This document shows positions 44,598 through 56,050 of a stretch of DNA of 64,000 bases, piece after piece (position 1 is the stretch's first letter; every line of letters begins with the position of its first letter). The DNA lies in contig JAFFJZ010000014.1 of assembly GCA_018340375.1 (NCBI GenBank), positions 1,798,001 through 1,862,000 on the forward strand, read 5' to 3'. The translations under genes and the position numbers were made by a program. Source of the stretch: Gonatopus flavifemur. Taxonomy: Eukaryota > Arthropoda > Insecta > Hymenoptera > Dryinidae. The notes under the pieces were generated by a model. The model ran no database searches. It saw only the letters and a list, made by a program, of their open reading frames with translations, and had not been told where the DNA came from.

Positions 44598-45239
44598 TTG
44601 ATTGAATTAATGGATGAGGCTGATCGTATTTTATGCATTAATCCTACACCAGAGCGAATAGAAAAATGGATGAAGATTGGCGAATCAAATATTAAACTCC
44701 TGCAAAAATCACTCCGTGAAACAGATACGAGTGTTGCACAGAAGAAATCAATCTTATCGGCAATAGGCACACTTGAATCTCTTAACAGGCAATTTCAAAC
44801 AATCGGTTCGAGGAACAGTCACAACGATGGAATTGTGCGGAGAGATTTAGATACTGCATTTGAACAGCGCATTCGAACTGGAGTTATGATTAATCTTGAA
44901 CACGAGGATGTGAATAATTTTTCAAAAGACTCTGGACGAGTATTCAGAAGGGAAATTCGCAGCGTATTGGAGGAGGAACTGAGCGTTGAAGTCAAAGCAG
45001 TTCTCAATTGTAGACTTATGCTACAAAAGAGTGAGAAAATCATCGAAGAATTCAAATGCTACGACACGCGAAGTCAAACAATTCTTATGTGCGAAGATAT
45101 CAAACAATGGTTCAAGGATGACGTAATCGGAGAAATATTGACTGAAACCGGGGATTTTCAAGAGAAAGATTCAGGGTGGCCATTATTCGAAATCGTGAAC
45201 ATCACGTGCAGTATAAACAAATACGCACCTTTTCAGTAG
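44598..45239 (+). pseudogene. Polinton-type fragment (region ahead of DNA polymerase B)
   Basis: A 213-codon frame, open also some codons upstream. It is rich in charged helices (KWMKIGESNIKLLQKSLRET) and ends with DSGWPLFEIVNITCSINKY just before a stop. The 'SGW-x-L-x-E-I...-x-NINK' ending is the pattern preceding the polymerase region in Polinton/Maverick polymerase proteins of insects. The polymerase itself is absent. It lies on the plus strand, 11 kb from the Polinton genes at 56.6-64 kb, so it is probably a separate fragment. Confidence is moderate because this is from motif memory. Confidence 0.5.
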
Positions 45240-45534
45240 AAGATTCTCAATATTCACAAAGTTACCAGCGAAAATAAGGAAGGAAAAAGCAATTCTCCAC
45301 ATTCAAAATGAAGACACATACTGTTTTCTGTGGTGTATCGAGGCCGCGCTGCATCCAGCAAAAGATCACCACATGCGAACATAAAAATGATATCAAAGTT
45401 TCAGACTTTTCTCAACAATAGATGATGTGTTGAAGATTCGTCCCTGAGAATTCTGTACCTTTTTGTGAATTTATTTCCGAGCAGTTTGGCAGAAACGAAA
45501 TTTCCATGAAATGGCGACACTTAACCCTTAGTGT

Positions 45535-46099
45535 CCGTTGGAGAAATCCATTGATTCTCGCTAAATCTCATTGAAATTGGACAAAGGTTTAATTGAATCC
45601 TATCCGACCATTTGTCAATGAGATTCTCCATGAAACAGAAAAAACTTCTCAAATACATCCCAAGGACCACGCTTAATCACGATGACATTCTAATGACGTC
45701 ATTGTGACTCCTGATGATGTCATGATAAGGTCATGGAGACGTCATTACGCATCACGATGATATCATTATGACTTCACCGTGACTGATCTATGTTCCTTGG
45801 GATTCAAACAGGATTATTTAGAATGTGATCAAAATTTAAGTTCGATGCATTACAAATACATTTGAAATGTACAAAATGTATTCAAAAACATTTGCTTTTC
45901 AAAAGAGGATTCAAAATACTTTTTATGCTGAAAAATGCCTTCTAGAAGCTTTTTTGTTATATGATTCGGTCAGAAGAATGCATTTCTTCAATTTAAATCT
46001 GATTGAATCTTGCCAAATCTCATTGAGTCTCGGACAATGTTCTGGCAAAATGCCATACAGTTTAATTTCGTAAGATTCAATGGATTTTTTCAACCTGGG
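45535..46099. mobile_element. candidate TIR element (CCCTTAGTG... / ...AACCTGGG)
   Basis: GAGAAATCCATTGATTC near 45541 is mirrored by GATTCAATGGATTTTTT near 46074. Inner words AATCTCATTGA and TCAATGAGATT also pair. The right end overlaps the last part of the DUF4806-like reading, suggesting insertion into that gene. Ends are not sharply defined. Confidence 0.35.
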
Positions 46100-48413
46100 T
46101 ATTCCCTTAATCAACGTCATATGAAATATACATAGCACTATTTTCGAGTTTGCCTCAATTGTCAAATATTGTTCGAAGTCAAGCAATCCCTGTACACTTT
46201 CTAACTTTTTTGGAAAAGCGAGTGAAGCCTCCAGTTCTTCTACATTCTCTTCGTCGCATTTAAGGCATTTAATATTATTAATAACTTCGCAAGCTTGTTG
46301 TAGTCGAATGTCCATTTTATTTAATATTCTTGTTGTGCATCTCTTAAACTCATCATCTATATGAAATATCAAACAATCAGTTAATTCTTCAAATCTGCAC
46401 CTCATAGATAATTGATTTCATCGAAAAGCATTGTGTTGTTTTCACATAAGATTTCGTAAACCTATTTGAAATTCAAGAGTTGAAAATATTCATGTACCAG
46501 AATATATTGTTGTATTTTCTTCGGTTTGAGCGTACGCGTTACGACGATCCAAGTGTTGCATATGGCGATAACTGTTACTTTGATTAGAAATTGTTAACAA
46601 ATTGGATTTCGTATCTGTATTTTCTGAAATTCATACACAAGCATTAACATTGTATCAAGGTTGTGCAACTGTTAGTTTTGAAGGTATGTTTCTGGATTTC
46701 CTGAGATACAGTGGACGTTCGATTTTCGTTCGTTTGACCTCTATTTTCATTCCTCTTTCTTTCCATCAATTAGAAAGAGAAGTCAGGCGCAAAAATATCC
46801 ACCGCCTAGTGTATTCAAACGTATCCCGACGTTCATAAAACATACGAATATCAACATTGAAAAAAATAGTAAAGTGAAATAATCTTACTGGCTCTGATTG
46901 GAAGATTACATGTGGAGTGAGCAGGGATATCAGGAATTTTGATGTTCATCAATTCTTCAGCACCAGAAGAGTTACTCTCAGCACGTGAATCACATGGCTG
47001 ACCAAGAGGAGTCGCGTGGTCATACCCACCTATTTCATCGTGGAATTTGGGTCGTTTAATTTTTCTTTTTTCAGGAATGTCATTTTCAGAATTTAAATCT
47101 GATTGAGTCTCTGCTGTCTTGGCCGACGCCTTAGCTTTCAATAAGCTATCTACAATCATTGCAAGGAGTATTTCAAAATTTCATTTTAAGCTTTCGAGTT
47201 TGGGACTTTGCAATTGAGATTTTTCGAATTTTTTTTTATATAATTTTTTGCTTAACCCTTCATACACACATTACATGGTAACCACCTATGGCTCGAATTC
47301 GATGATCTGTGTTTTTTGTTATTCAATATATGTAAGTATATGGTAGAATACAAATTTTGATGACTGGGATTTGTCATATTTAAACACTCAGAACATAAAT
47401 CTCCAATTGACAATATTCAAAATTGAAAAGTTATGATTTTCCTGGTAAAAAACTGTTTTTTTTCCACATCTGTACGGAAAGTTCATGCTTCCAGATCTAT
47501 TTTGAGGGGGAGAAAGTACTGAATTCCAAGCAAATGTGTTACAGTAGAAGGAAAATATCAACTGTCCTCTCGCTCTGAAATATACTATATATGAAGATTC
47601 TATACACAATTATCCAGATCATTTGTACTTTCCTTGCGGTTGTAGGGAAAAATAGTACGTTTACCTCGGAGGGAGTGGAAAATTTGCAATCGTTGGAAGT
47701 TTTCCATTTTCCCCCCGTGGTGAACAATGTACTATTTTTTCAATTTCACAAAATCCATGAATTTTTCCAAGGTGCAAGATCATTACGTTTCTGCTTTAGA
47801 AATTATGTGAGTATATTTTTGAGATATCCAAGCTCATTCATGATTTTTTCGGTAAAAATACAACAGTTTCAAGAATGGGTGCTTAACACCCAGTGCGTAT
47901 TCGACGATTGAAAAAATAAATGATTATACGAAGGGTTAAATATCTTCTACATTCTTCGTTTCCTGTGACTGTATTCTTCAATCCTCCCCTAATCCATTTC
48001 AGATTGTAAAATAGGATCGCAAATTCTATGAAACTCAGTCATTCACACCGCAATGTATAAATTATCAAAAAAAGTTTGAAGAAATTGAAAAAACAAAACA
48101 TTCGCATATTAGAACATGGAACTTCTTTCATTTCAAGTATGATATAATAATTCAGTTGGTCTTTAATATGAAATAATATAACATACTGACGATATATTTT
48201 TCCCGATTGCCTGCTCAGGAGTACTATCCAAGTATCAGGGTTTGGATTTTGACATTGAGTTATCGCGTTGCTCAAAGTTGTACCGGTGAATGGAGGCCAA
48301 AAGCATTGATTCTGTGATATTAGCCATACCAAAGAAATCGCTTCAACAGAATTGTCAATTATAAAATGTACGACGGTCCACATCATTGTTTTATTTCTGT
48401 TATCTCCGGACAT
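46100..48413 (-). pseudogene. DUF4806-like multi-exon gene, relic
   Basis: Exon A 48413 to about 48201 reads MWTVVHFIIDNSVEAISLVW ... CFWPPFTGTTLSNAITQCQN and ends at a GTATGT donor. A middle exon (47159 to about 46889, Lys/Ser/Asp-rich, KRPKFHDEIGG) ends at GTAAGA. The last exon (about 46405-46100) is helical and ends ...FPKKLESVQGLLDFEQYLTI EANSK, resembling the conserved C-terminal DUF4806 segment. Such proteins occur in many copies in insect genomes, often next to DDE transposases, as here. A TTAA element (47256-47935) sits in the first intron. The exon model is inferred. Confidence 0.45.
47256..47935. mobile_element. 680-bp TTAA-flanked element (piggyBac-like MITE)
   Basis: TTAA|CCCTTCATACACAC at the left and ...ATTATACGAAGGG|TTAA at the right: short TIR CCCTTCRTAYA with a TTAA duplication, as in piggyBac-type elements. 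The 106-codon plus-strand ORF inside (47591-47911, hydrophobic N-terminus) has no known domain and may be chance. It lies in an intron-like part of the DUF4806-like gene. Confidence 0.65.
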
Positions 48414-48419
48414 CCTTAA

Positions 48420-48970
48420 AAGTGAGAGAAAATATTTTTAGTTAACAAATGAAATCAAAAAAAGAGCAAATTCTCCTAATTTGTGCGTCAATGAAATCCC
48501 ATATATCATTTACTCATTTTTAGGTATGAGAAATGCTTTCATTTCCGATTATATATTGACTTAATACAATAAAAATTCGAAGTCTCCACATTGGAGAGAA
48601 AAAAATTGTTTCATGCAAGATTATGGTTTTGATTTTCAAATTACATCAAAATAATTTTTGCAGAGTCAGATCAAATAAATCACAATCACATGTTTGGATA
48701 AACATGGTATTCTTTTTCAAACTAATAATTATTCTTTTCTATCAATGAGATTATAACAAACATCGAGTTGTCATGAAATAATCAATATTTTCTATTCCTG
48801 TCCAAACGTACCAGTTTTTATAGCGAAGTCGTCTTGTTTGAAGATTTGTAAGGAAAAGAACTCAGATATTATAGAAGTGATGATGTATTTCATATCCGTA
48901 TTCAGCAAGTGCAGCGGCAAAATTTGAATGGTCTTGACAAAAAATCATTCATTGTTCAGACAGTATATGA
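48420..48970. other. no gene recognised
   Basis: AT-rich spacer between two minus-strand gene relics. Confidence 0.35.
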
Positions 48971-48971
48971 G

Positions 48972-49584
48972 TCACATAAATGAAAACAAATATTCCAAGA
49001 TATCATAGGCGAAGAATGTGACTGATAATTTGTGTCTTTCATAGAAAAACCCGTTCTGTATCAATTCAGATGCTTTTTCTATGAAGTCGTTCAATAGGTC
49101 ATTTGGGTCATCTGGCTTATTATGCTTATGATAAATTCCAATCGTTGCTACAGGGCCTGGATATCTAAATAACGAGCAAAGAATTGGCATCAACTGAGAA
49201 CGTGAACTTTTTGCTATTGGAATGTCATCAACATTGATTAATAGTTGAATTTCAGCAACATACTTTCCTATTTGAGAGATGAGACTATTTACCAGGAGCC
49301 AAAGAGCCAGGAGCAACTGTTCTAAAAACAATATTGCGTGGAGTTTGTAATAACGTACGCGCATCAGCAGGCAATTTGTTGAACTTTGGATATAATTTGA
49401 CCAATTTCAATAAATCATTTACAGCCACATGTGAGATTTTATGTTGCAAACCCCATGTGCGCAGATTCATTTGGAATTGAATCGTGTCCATAGATTTTCC
49501 ATTCACATCAGTGTCTTCATTAGAAATATTTTCAGAAAAGTATTTATCCGAAGGAATTTCAATTCGTGGTACGAATGTAGGCAA
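48972..49584 (-). pseudogene. DDE transposase relic (CACTA/En-Spm-like)
   Basis: Two minus-strand frames. 49584-49290 reads MDTIQFQMNLRTWGLQHKIS, then LPADARTLLQTPRNI. The second (49300-48972) reads AEIQLLINVDDIPIAKSSRS, QLMPILCSLF and ATIGIYHKHNKPDDPNDLLN. The 'N-V-D-x-I-P-x-x-K-S-S' block looks like the first catalytic Asp region of CACTA-like transposases. The junction contains a short duplication (APGSLAPGK) and a stop. The C-terminal two thirds are absent. It stands directly upstream of the DUF4806-like gene in the same orientation, a pairing expected of one transposon. Confidence 0.5.
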
Positions 49585-49599
49585 TTTTTTTATGCTTTC

Positions 49600-50330
49600 A
49601 TCGCTTTCAATTTAACTTATTTCATTTTGAATGAGGTCATGATTTTGATTGCCAATTATATTGATATCGTCGTTAATTGAATGATGTACATCATCTTCAG
49701 AATTACTGATATTTGAATTGGACTTTGAAATCAGTTTTTAATTAGAATGACGCATAAATTTTAAAATTCTTTCTGTGTGACTTTGAACTTCTTTATAAAA
49801 AGTCGGAGAATATTTGCGTTTATGCATTTGTATAGGATTTTAATGTAATTAGATGTTCCAATCATCAGTACGACACGAAGTGAATGAAAAAATAATGGAT
49901 GAGGAATCTTATTGAATGATACAGATTGAAACGAGAAGCAGTATTTTTATGCTTGGATCAGATTTTGATGTTTTGTCAAGATATTGAAATTCAAATTAAT
50001 ATTCGTTATCTGAAAAATGTATAATAAGGAAATAAAATTCAAAAATTGCAATAGAAAAACGATATCAATGAAATCAATAGAGAATTGAAATCAGGATCAG
50101 GACTTCTATTGCCAAATGTTTCAATACACAGCTGAATAACATAATTCGCGGGTAATATTTTATAACTACAAGAACTGTAATGGAGGAAAATGCTTCAATC
50201 AAGGTTATCATATTCTTTAGTATTCACGACTGAAAATAAATCACCTTGAAAAACACACCGAGCTCCAAAAATTTATAAATTCAAAGAAATCTGAATACTG
50301 ATTTAAGGTTATGAATGATGAAAGTTCTTG
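49600..50330. other. no gene recognised
   Basis: AT-rich; short ORFs only. Confidence 0.35.
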
Positions 50331-50336
50331 TATATA

Positions 50337-50652
50337 CACTGTAAAAAACGTTTTTTGTAGATTACTTCGGTAAACTACGTAGCTATATAAAAAGTGAAAA
50401 ATCATAGTTTGTTGTAGAATTATTACCCTTAGCGCAGGAAAAATATATTCACTTGTAAAAGTCCTACGTTCAGCGTAGGTGTTAAACCTACGCTGAATGT
50501 GAACAATTAAAAAATCATGTAATATTACAACGTTGAACGTAAGACTTTTACAAATGAAATGTATGTTTCTTGCGCTGAGAGTAGTAATTTTACAATAAAC
50601 TGTGACTTTTCACTTTTGATATAGATAATTTACAGAAAATGTTTTTATAATG
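50337..50652. mobile_element. 316-bp MITE, CACTGTAAAAAACG TIR, TA target
   Basis: TA|CACTGTAAAAAACGTTTTTT and ...AAAATGTTTTTATAATG|TA. The interior has GCGTAGG/CCTACGC and CGTTGAACGTAAGAC palindromes like those of 4655-4924; it is the same family, more decayed on the right. Confidence 0.7.
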
Positions 50653-50659
50653 TATCCAT

Positions 50660-51480
50660 GCACTTCAAAATCGTTATGAATTGGTTATTGACACAAAACC
50701 GATGAATAATGGATAATCTACTACAATGTAAGTACTACGTTCCTGTAAATTTATATGTACAAAATTAAAAGAACACTAGACCTCAAATTGCTACATCACT
50801 CTAGTGGACGTGGAGGAATAGTTCCTAAAAATGGTAAAATTACATCCCACTGTGAACGTATATTTATAAATTTCAAATGTGTTACGTCGAGCAGACAAAT
50901 TCAATGTTATTTTGAATTTGCATAGAGTCTGAAATGACTTCTGCCATAAATAAGTGAGAATACACTTTTTCTTGATCACTATGCGAATATGGCAGCTCTG
51001 GTTATACACTGACTATAAACAATTCACCACTTGTCGATGGAAGTCATGCCGAGCACAAGTAATTATATTACGTATGTGCATCATAATAAATTCCATATAA
51101 ATTTATATATCTTACTCTGATGATATTTTTGCCAAACTGCACTGGAGTACTTAGAATTCACGTTTGTTATTTAAACGTATGGCACAAGTCCTTTCAATTC
51201 TGGCGATGAAGAATTCAATGGTAAACTGTACTCTCAATTTCCTTCGACACACTTTGGATCCTGTGGAACAAAGTTGAACAGTAATATTTCGAAAAAGAAC
51301 ATATCAAATGCAACTTGACAAATCGTGGGGCAGGAAGATTCTTTATTATTTAATGGGTTTTCTTGAACATCCACGTGTTAATAAACTTCGAAAACTCAAT
51401 GAATGGGTTAAATCTGTAATGAATTAAAAATCTTCAAAACCATACGTCTTGAAATTTTCATCTCGTAGTTCATCCCAGAA
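50660..51480. other. no gene recognised
   Basis: AT-rich; nothing assigned. Confidence 0.35.
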
Positions 51481-51497
51481 GAATCTATACTTGGAGA

Positions 51498-52292
51498 ATG
51501 CCAGGAGATACAGCAAGATATCAAATCGATTACATATTAGTAAAACAGAGATTTAGAAACCAAGACAAAAGCTGTGAAACTTATCCAGGCGCGGATATAG
51601 ATAGTGATCACAATATGTTGCTGATGAAATGTTCCCTGAAATTCAAAATGAAAAAGAAAAGGGAAATGCAAGAAAGATGGAATTTGAAGAATCTCAAACA
51701 AGGAAAAACACGGGAAGCATTCAAAGTGATGTTGGACGAAAAATTGGAGGATCGACAAGAGGAAGACTTGGAAATAGAGACCAGATGGACAAATATGAAG
51801 GGGGACATAGAGCAATGTGCAGATGGAATTTTGAAGAACGATGAGATAGAGCCTAAGAAACCGTGGATAACAGAAGAAATTCTCGATTCAATTATTGGAA
51901 GGAGGAAATACAAGAATAAGAATAGTGAACAAGACCAGCGAACGTACAAAGCACTGAGGAATGAAATAATCAGAGGATCAAGGAAAGCAAAAGAACAATG
52001 GTTGGAGGGAAAATGTCAAGATATAGGAGTAAGATTACATTCAGGGAAAATTGATGAAGCATATAGGATGGTTAAGGGATTTTTTGGACAAATGAAATCT
52101 AGAAGCAGTAAGATTAGAAATTCTCTGGGGAGAAAATTGATAAGAACGGAGGAAAAAATAGAACAATGGATTAATCATTTGGAAGATCTGTATAAAGGGA
52201 GCGATAATATAGGATTTTTAGAGAGGGAGGAAGATATCGATGAAGAAGAATTGGGAGATTCAAATTGGAATCAGAATTCGACAGGGCTTTAA
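51498..52292 (+). pseudogene. LINE endonuclease C-terminus and linker, copy 2
   Basis: An open 264-codon frame from MPGDTARYQIDYILVKQ through SDHNMLL (the conserved S-D-H of APE endonucleases) into a Lys/Glu-rich linker (EEILDSIIGRRKYKNKN). It changes frame near 52265, where the RT reading (SEFDRALKEL) takes over. The N-terminal half of the endonuclease is missing by 5' truncation. Confidence 0.85.
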
Positions 52293-53212
52293 AAGAATTG
52301 AGAAATAATATGGCGCCAGGAATAGATGGCATAAGTGCGGACCTTATCAAAGCCTCCTGTCAGAGAACTCGTGACGCACTGTTTGATTTGGTCAGAGATA
52401 TGTACGAAATAGGCGGAGTACCGAAAGATTTCCAGAAGAATAAAATTGTCACCATTTCAAAAAAACAAGGAGTAGACAAATGCGAGAACTATAGAACGAT
52501 TAGTTTAACTTCACATGCCTCGAAAATACTGACAAAAATCATATACAGGAGAATAGAGAATAAAATAGAGAGTAGATTTGCAGAAGATCAGTTCGGTTTC
52601 AGGAAAAATAGGGGAACGCGGGAAGCAATATTAGCACTGAGAACAGTAGTAGAGAAAAGTCTAGAGTTAAAAAAAGTCTGTGTATATAGGTTTTGTAGAT
52701 ATACAAAGAGCTTTTGATAATGTTGATTGGGAGAAGATGTTCACGATTTTGAAAAAGGTAGGAATCAATTGCAGGGATAGGAGAATAATATATGAATTAT
52801 ATAAGAATCAAACCGCAATAATAGGAATAGAAGGTTAGAAAGGAGAAGCACAAACTAGAAGAGGGGTGAGACCAGGATGCTCACTATCGCCACTGATTTT
52901 CAATTTGTATATAGAAGAAGCAATGAACGAAGTAAAGGAGCAAGTGCCATTGAAATTACAGATTCAAGGTGAAAATGTAAGCATGTTGAGATTTGCGGAT
53001 GACATAGCTATATTAGCTACGAGTGGTGCTGAGTTAGAAAATACTCTCAAAACTATGAAATATTACTAGACAAATATTGTATGAATATAAATAACGACAA
53101 AACAAAATTCATGATTCCTACAACAGCGAAAACATCAAGAAGAACGAAAATCAAAATAGATGCAGAGACAATTCAGCGAGTCAAGGAATTCAAATATCTA
53201 GGAAGCATAATT
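52265..53212 (+). pseudogene. LINE reverse transcriptase, copy 2
   Basis: NNMAPGIDGISADLIKASCQ, FQKNKIVTISKKQG, EDQFGFRKNRGTREAILALR, then after a frameshift near 52680 GFVDIQRAFDNVDWEKMF, a stop near 52838, then RPGCSLSPLIFNLYIEEAMN and MLRFADDIAILATSG (active site), MNINNDKTKFM and KEFKYLGSII, where the fold-back element interrupts. Catalytic Asp residues are intact, but the frame is broken at least three times. Confidence 0.9.
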
Positions 53213-55486
53213 GAGGCGCCGGAAAGAATAACTCGCTTAGCGCTCGGAACGCATCACAAATTTGATCCAAACGGTCCCGTCGGAGGTCGAAACAAGAAGT
53301 CGAAATTTTGGAAATTAAAAAATACTAGGCCATAGAGCTTGGAAAAACAAGGCCAGTGTCCCTTCACCATTTTTTTCTAAGATGAATAGTTTTCGAGAAA
53401 AAAAATAAAAACTACACATTTTTTCATACCAAAAATCAATGTTTTCCAACATTCAACTCGTTGGATCTCATTCATTTTCCGGCGAATCGGAATGAAACTT
53501 ACAGATTCTGATTTGTGAGACTTCACCGAAGACGACAATGTCGAAAAAATTTGTAAAAATTAATAATAAATTAATTAATTTTTTATTCGAAGTAAAAATC
53601 ACGTGTTTTATGCTTTGCATTAAAAAAGTGTCGGGGGAAGTATGAGCTACAAAAAACTTGCAGCGACAAAGTTGTTCGCTGAGGTATGGACAAACTTTTT
53701 GGAAAGTCCCAGATCGATTGGATTATTAGTGTGCAAAATACAGGGATTTATTTATTAGCGCGCAACGGAAATCTATCATGGTTATGCGTCTTTTACCGGT
53801 TGACTATCAGGGTCCGTAGGAAAGACTGTATTCACTCACTTTTTCAACTTGAGATATTATTTTGGGTCGGAGAATTCGAATATCCAACTATTTTCACGAG
53901 ATTTCATTCCCTTTATCCATGTTTTTGTTATAAAAAATTTGATTGAAGTTACAGAAAAAATAACTCGCTTAATGCTTGAAATCACGTAGAAGAGTGATCA
54001 TATTGGGCAATAAAAACAAGTAGGTGGAAACAAGTAACAAAAAATATACATATACAGATTCTTGTAAGTAAAACTTCTCATTTTGACACATATTTCTCAA
54101 GATCAAAATAATAAATCAAAAACATTCTCGGTCTCAAATCAATAGTTTTGAAAACATACCTCACGATTGCATTAAATGTAATACGACAAACGTGATAATA
54201 ACGTTGGATCTTGCAGTTTGTAAACAAATGAAAATCGAATTGTGTCGACGGCGCTAGTGTGAAAAGACTTAGAGAAACATCGTAGGATCGAAATTCTCAC
54301 GCACTACGAGTATTCTCCTGGTTATATTCCTTACAGTGGTAGGACAAATTCTTTCGGTACTTTTTCTCTTCGAAGTACGTGAAACGTAATTTTCGAATAG
54401 CATTGATTTGTGATTGAATGAAATTCAACACATTATGCTTTTTACAAAATCTCGTAGTTGGTGATAATTCATATACTATTGAGCACACATCCTGAAAATA
54501 GCATTCGATTTCGCTAACAAACGACTGAGTAATCGTGAGGTATGTTTTCAAAACTATTGATTTGAGACCGAGAATGTTTTTGATTTATTATTTTGATCTT
54601 GAGAAATATGTGTCAAAATGAGAAGTTTCACTTACAAGAATCTGTATATGTATATTTTTTGTTACTTGTTTCCACGTACTTGTTTTTATTGCCCAATATG
54701 ATCACTCTTCTACGTGATTTCAAGCATTATGCGAGTTATTTTTTCTGTAACTTCAATCAAATTTTTTATAACAAAAACATGGATAAAGGGAATGAAATCT
54801 CGTGAAAATAGTTGGATATTCGAATTCTCCGACCCAAAATAATATCTCAAGTTGAAAAAGTGAGTGAATACAATCTTTCCTACGGACCCTGATAGTCAAC
54901 CGGTAAAAGACGCATAACCATGATAGATTTCCGTTGCGCGCTAATAAATAAATCCCTGTATTTTGCAGACTAATAATCCAATCGATCTGGAACATTCCAA
55001 AAAGTTTGTCCATACCTCAGCGAACAACTTTGTCGCTGCAAGTTTTTTGTAGCTCATACTTCCCCCGACACTTTTTTAATGCAAAGCATGAAACACGTGA
55101 TTTTTACTTCGAATAAAAAATTAATTAATTTATTATTAATTTTTACAAATTTTTTCGACATTGTCGTCTTCGGTGAAGTCTCACAAATCAGAATCTGTAA
55201 GTTTCATTCCGATTCGCCGGAAAATGAATGAGATCCAACGAGTTGAATGTTGGAAAACATTGATTTTTGGTATGAAAAAATGTGTAGTTTTTATTTTTTT
55301 TCTCGAAAACTATTCATCTTAGAAAAAAATGGTGAAGGGACACTGGCCTTGTTTTTCCAAGCTCTATGGCCTAGTATTTTTTAATTTCCAAAATTTCGAC
55401 TTCTTGTTTCGACCTCCGACGGGACCGTTTGGATCAAATTTGTAATGCGTTCCGAGCGCTAAGCGAGTTATTCTTTCCGGCGCCTC
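53213..55486. mobile_element. 2274-bp fold-back element, 956-bp arms, AATT duplication
   Basis: The left arm 53213-54168 and right arm 54531-55486 are inverted copies, about 98-99% alike by eye. The ends read GAGGCGCCGGAAAGAATAAC, and AATT flanks both sides (53209-53212 and 55487-55490); its removal restores the LINE sequence. Each arm contains the same 86-codon frame (53686-53946 plus; 55013-54753 minus; MDKLFGKSQIDWIIS in the left copy). The 362-bp centre is unique, with a minus-strand frame (54551-54297). No known transposase motif. Superfamily unknown. Confidence 0.92.
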
Positions 55487-55490
55487 AATT

Positions 55491-56024
55491 ACAGAGAACG
55501 GTAAAAGCGAAAGAGATATAAGAGCAAGAATAGCACAAGGGAGACAGGCTTCCCACCAAAAGAAACAGTTACTATGTTCGAAGGATATTAGCTTAGCAGT
55601 AAGGAAGAAATTCTTGGAGAGTTACGTTTGGAGCACGGCATTGTATGGTTGCGAAACTTGGACAATTGGAAAAACGGACCAACAAAGACTTGAAGCTTCC
55701 AACATGTGGTGTTATAGAAAGATCCTTAGAATAAAGTGGATAGAGGAAGTAAGAAATGAAGAAGTACTTGAGAAGTGAAATGAAAAAAGAAGTCTCTTCA
55801 GAAAGGTCGTGAAAAGAAGAAGTAATCTGATAGGACACACATTGAGGCATGATAGTCTATTGGAAACAATATTGGAAGGAAAAATGAATGGTAAAACTCG
55901 AAGAGGTAGACCTAGACTAAGTTATATGAAGCAAATTATACAAGATAAGGGCTGTCGTAAATATGCAGAAGTCAAGCGGTTAGCGGATAATAGTCAGGGT
56001 TGGAGGATTTCATCAAACCAGTCA
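55491..56024 (+). pseudogene. LINE copy 2, C-terminal segment
   Basis: Continues the LINE after the fold-back: ENGKSERDIRARIAQGRQAS, KKFLESYVWSTALYGCETWT, IGKTDQQRLEASNMWCYRKI; a stop; then RRSNLIGHTLRHDSLLETIL and the LADNSQGWR end at 56024. Two or three frame breaks. Confidence 0.85.
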
Positions 56025-56050
56025 TAAGACTGATTACTTCATGATGATGA

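Larger units (their letters stand above)
51485..56050 (+). mobile_element. LINE copy 2 (APE-type non-LTR), 5'-truncated, split by a fold-back element
   Basis: Parts 51485-53212 and 55487-56050 flank the fold-back element. Order: end of the endonuclease (IDSDHNMLLMKCSL), long charged linker, reverse transcriptase with FADDI, C-terminal segment (RRGRPRLSYMKQIIQ, KGCRKYAEVKRLADNSQGWR), stop, and a tail AGACTGATTACTTCATGATG followed by ATGATG. The clade (RTE, CR1 or similar) is not settled by eye. Confidence 0.88.
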
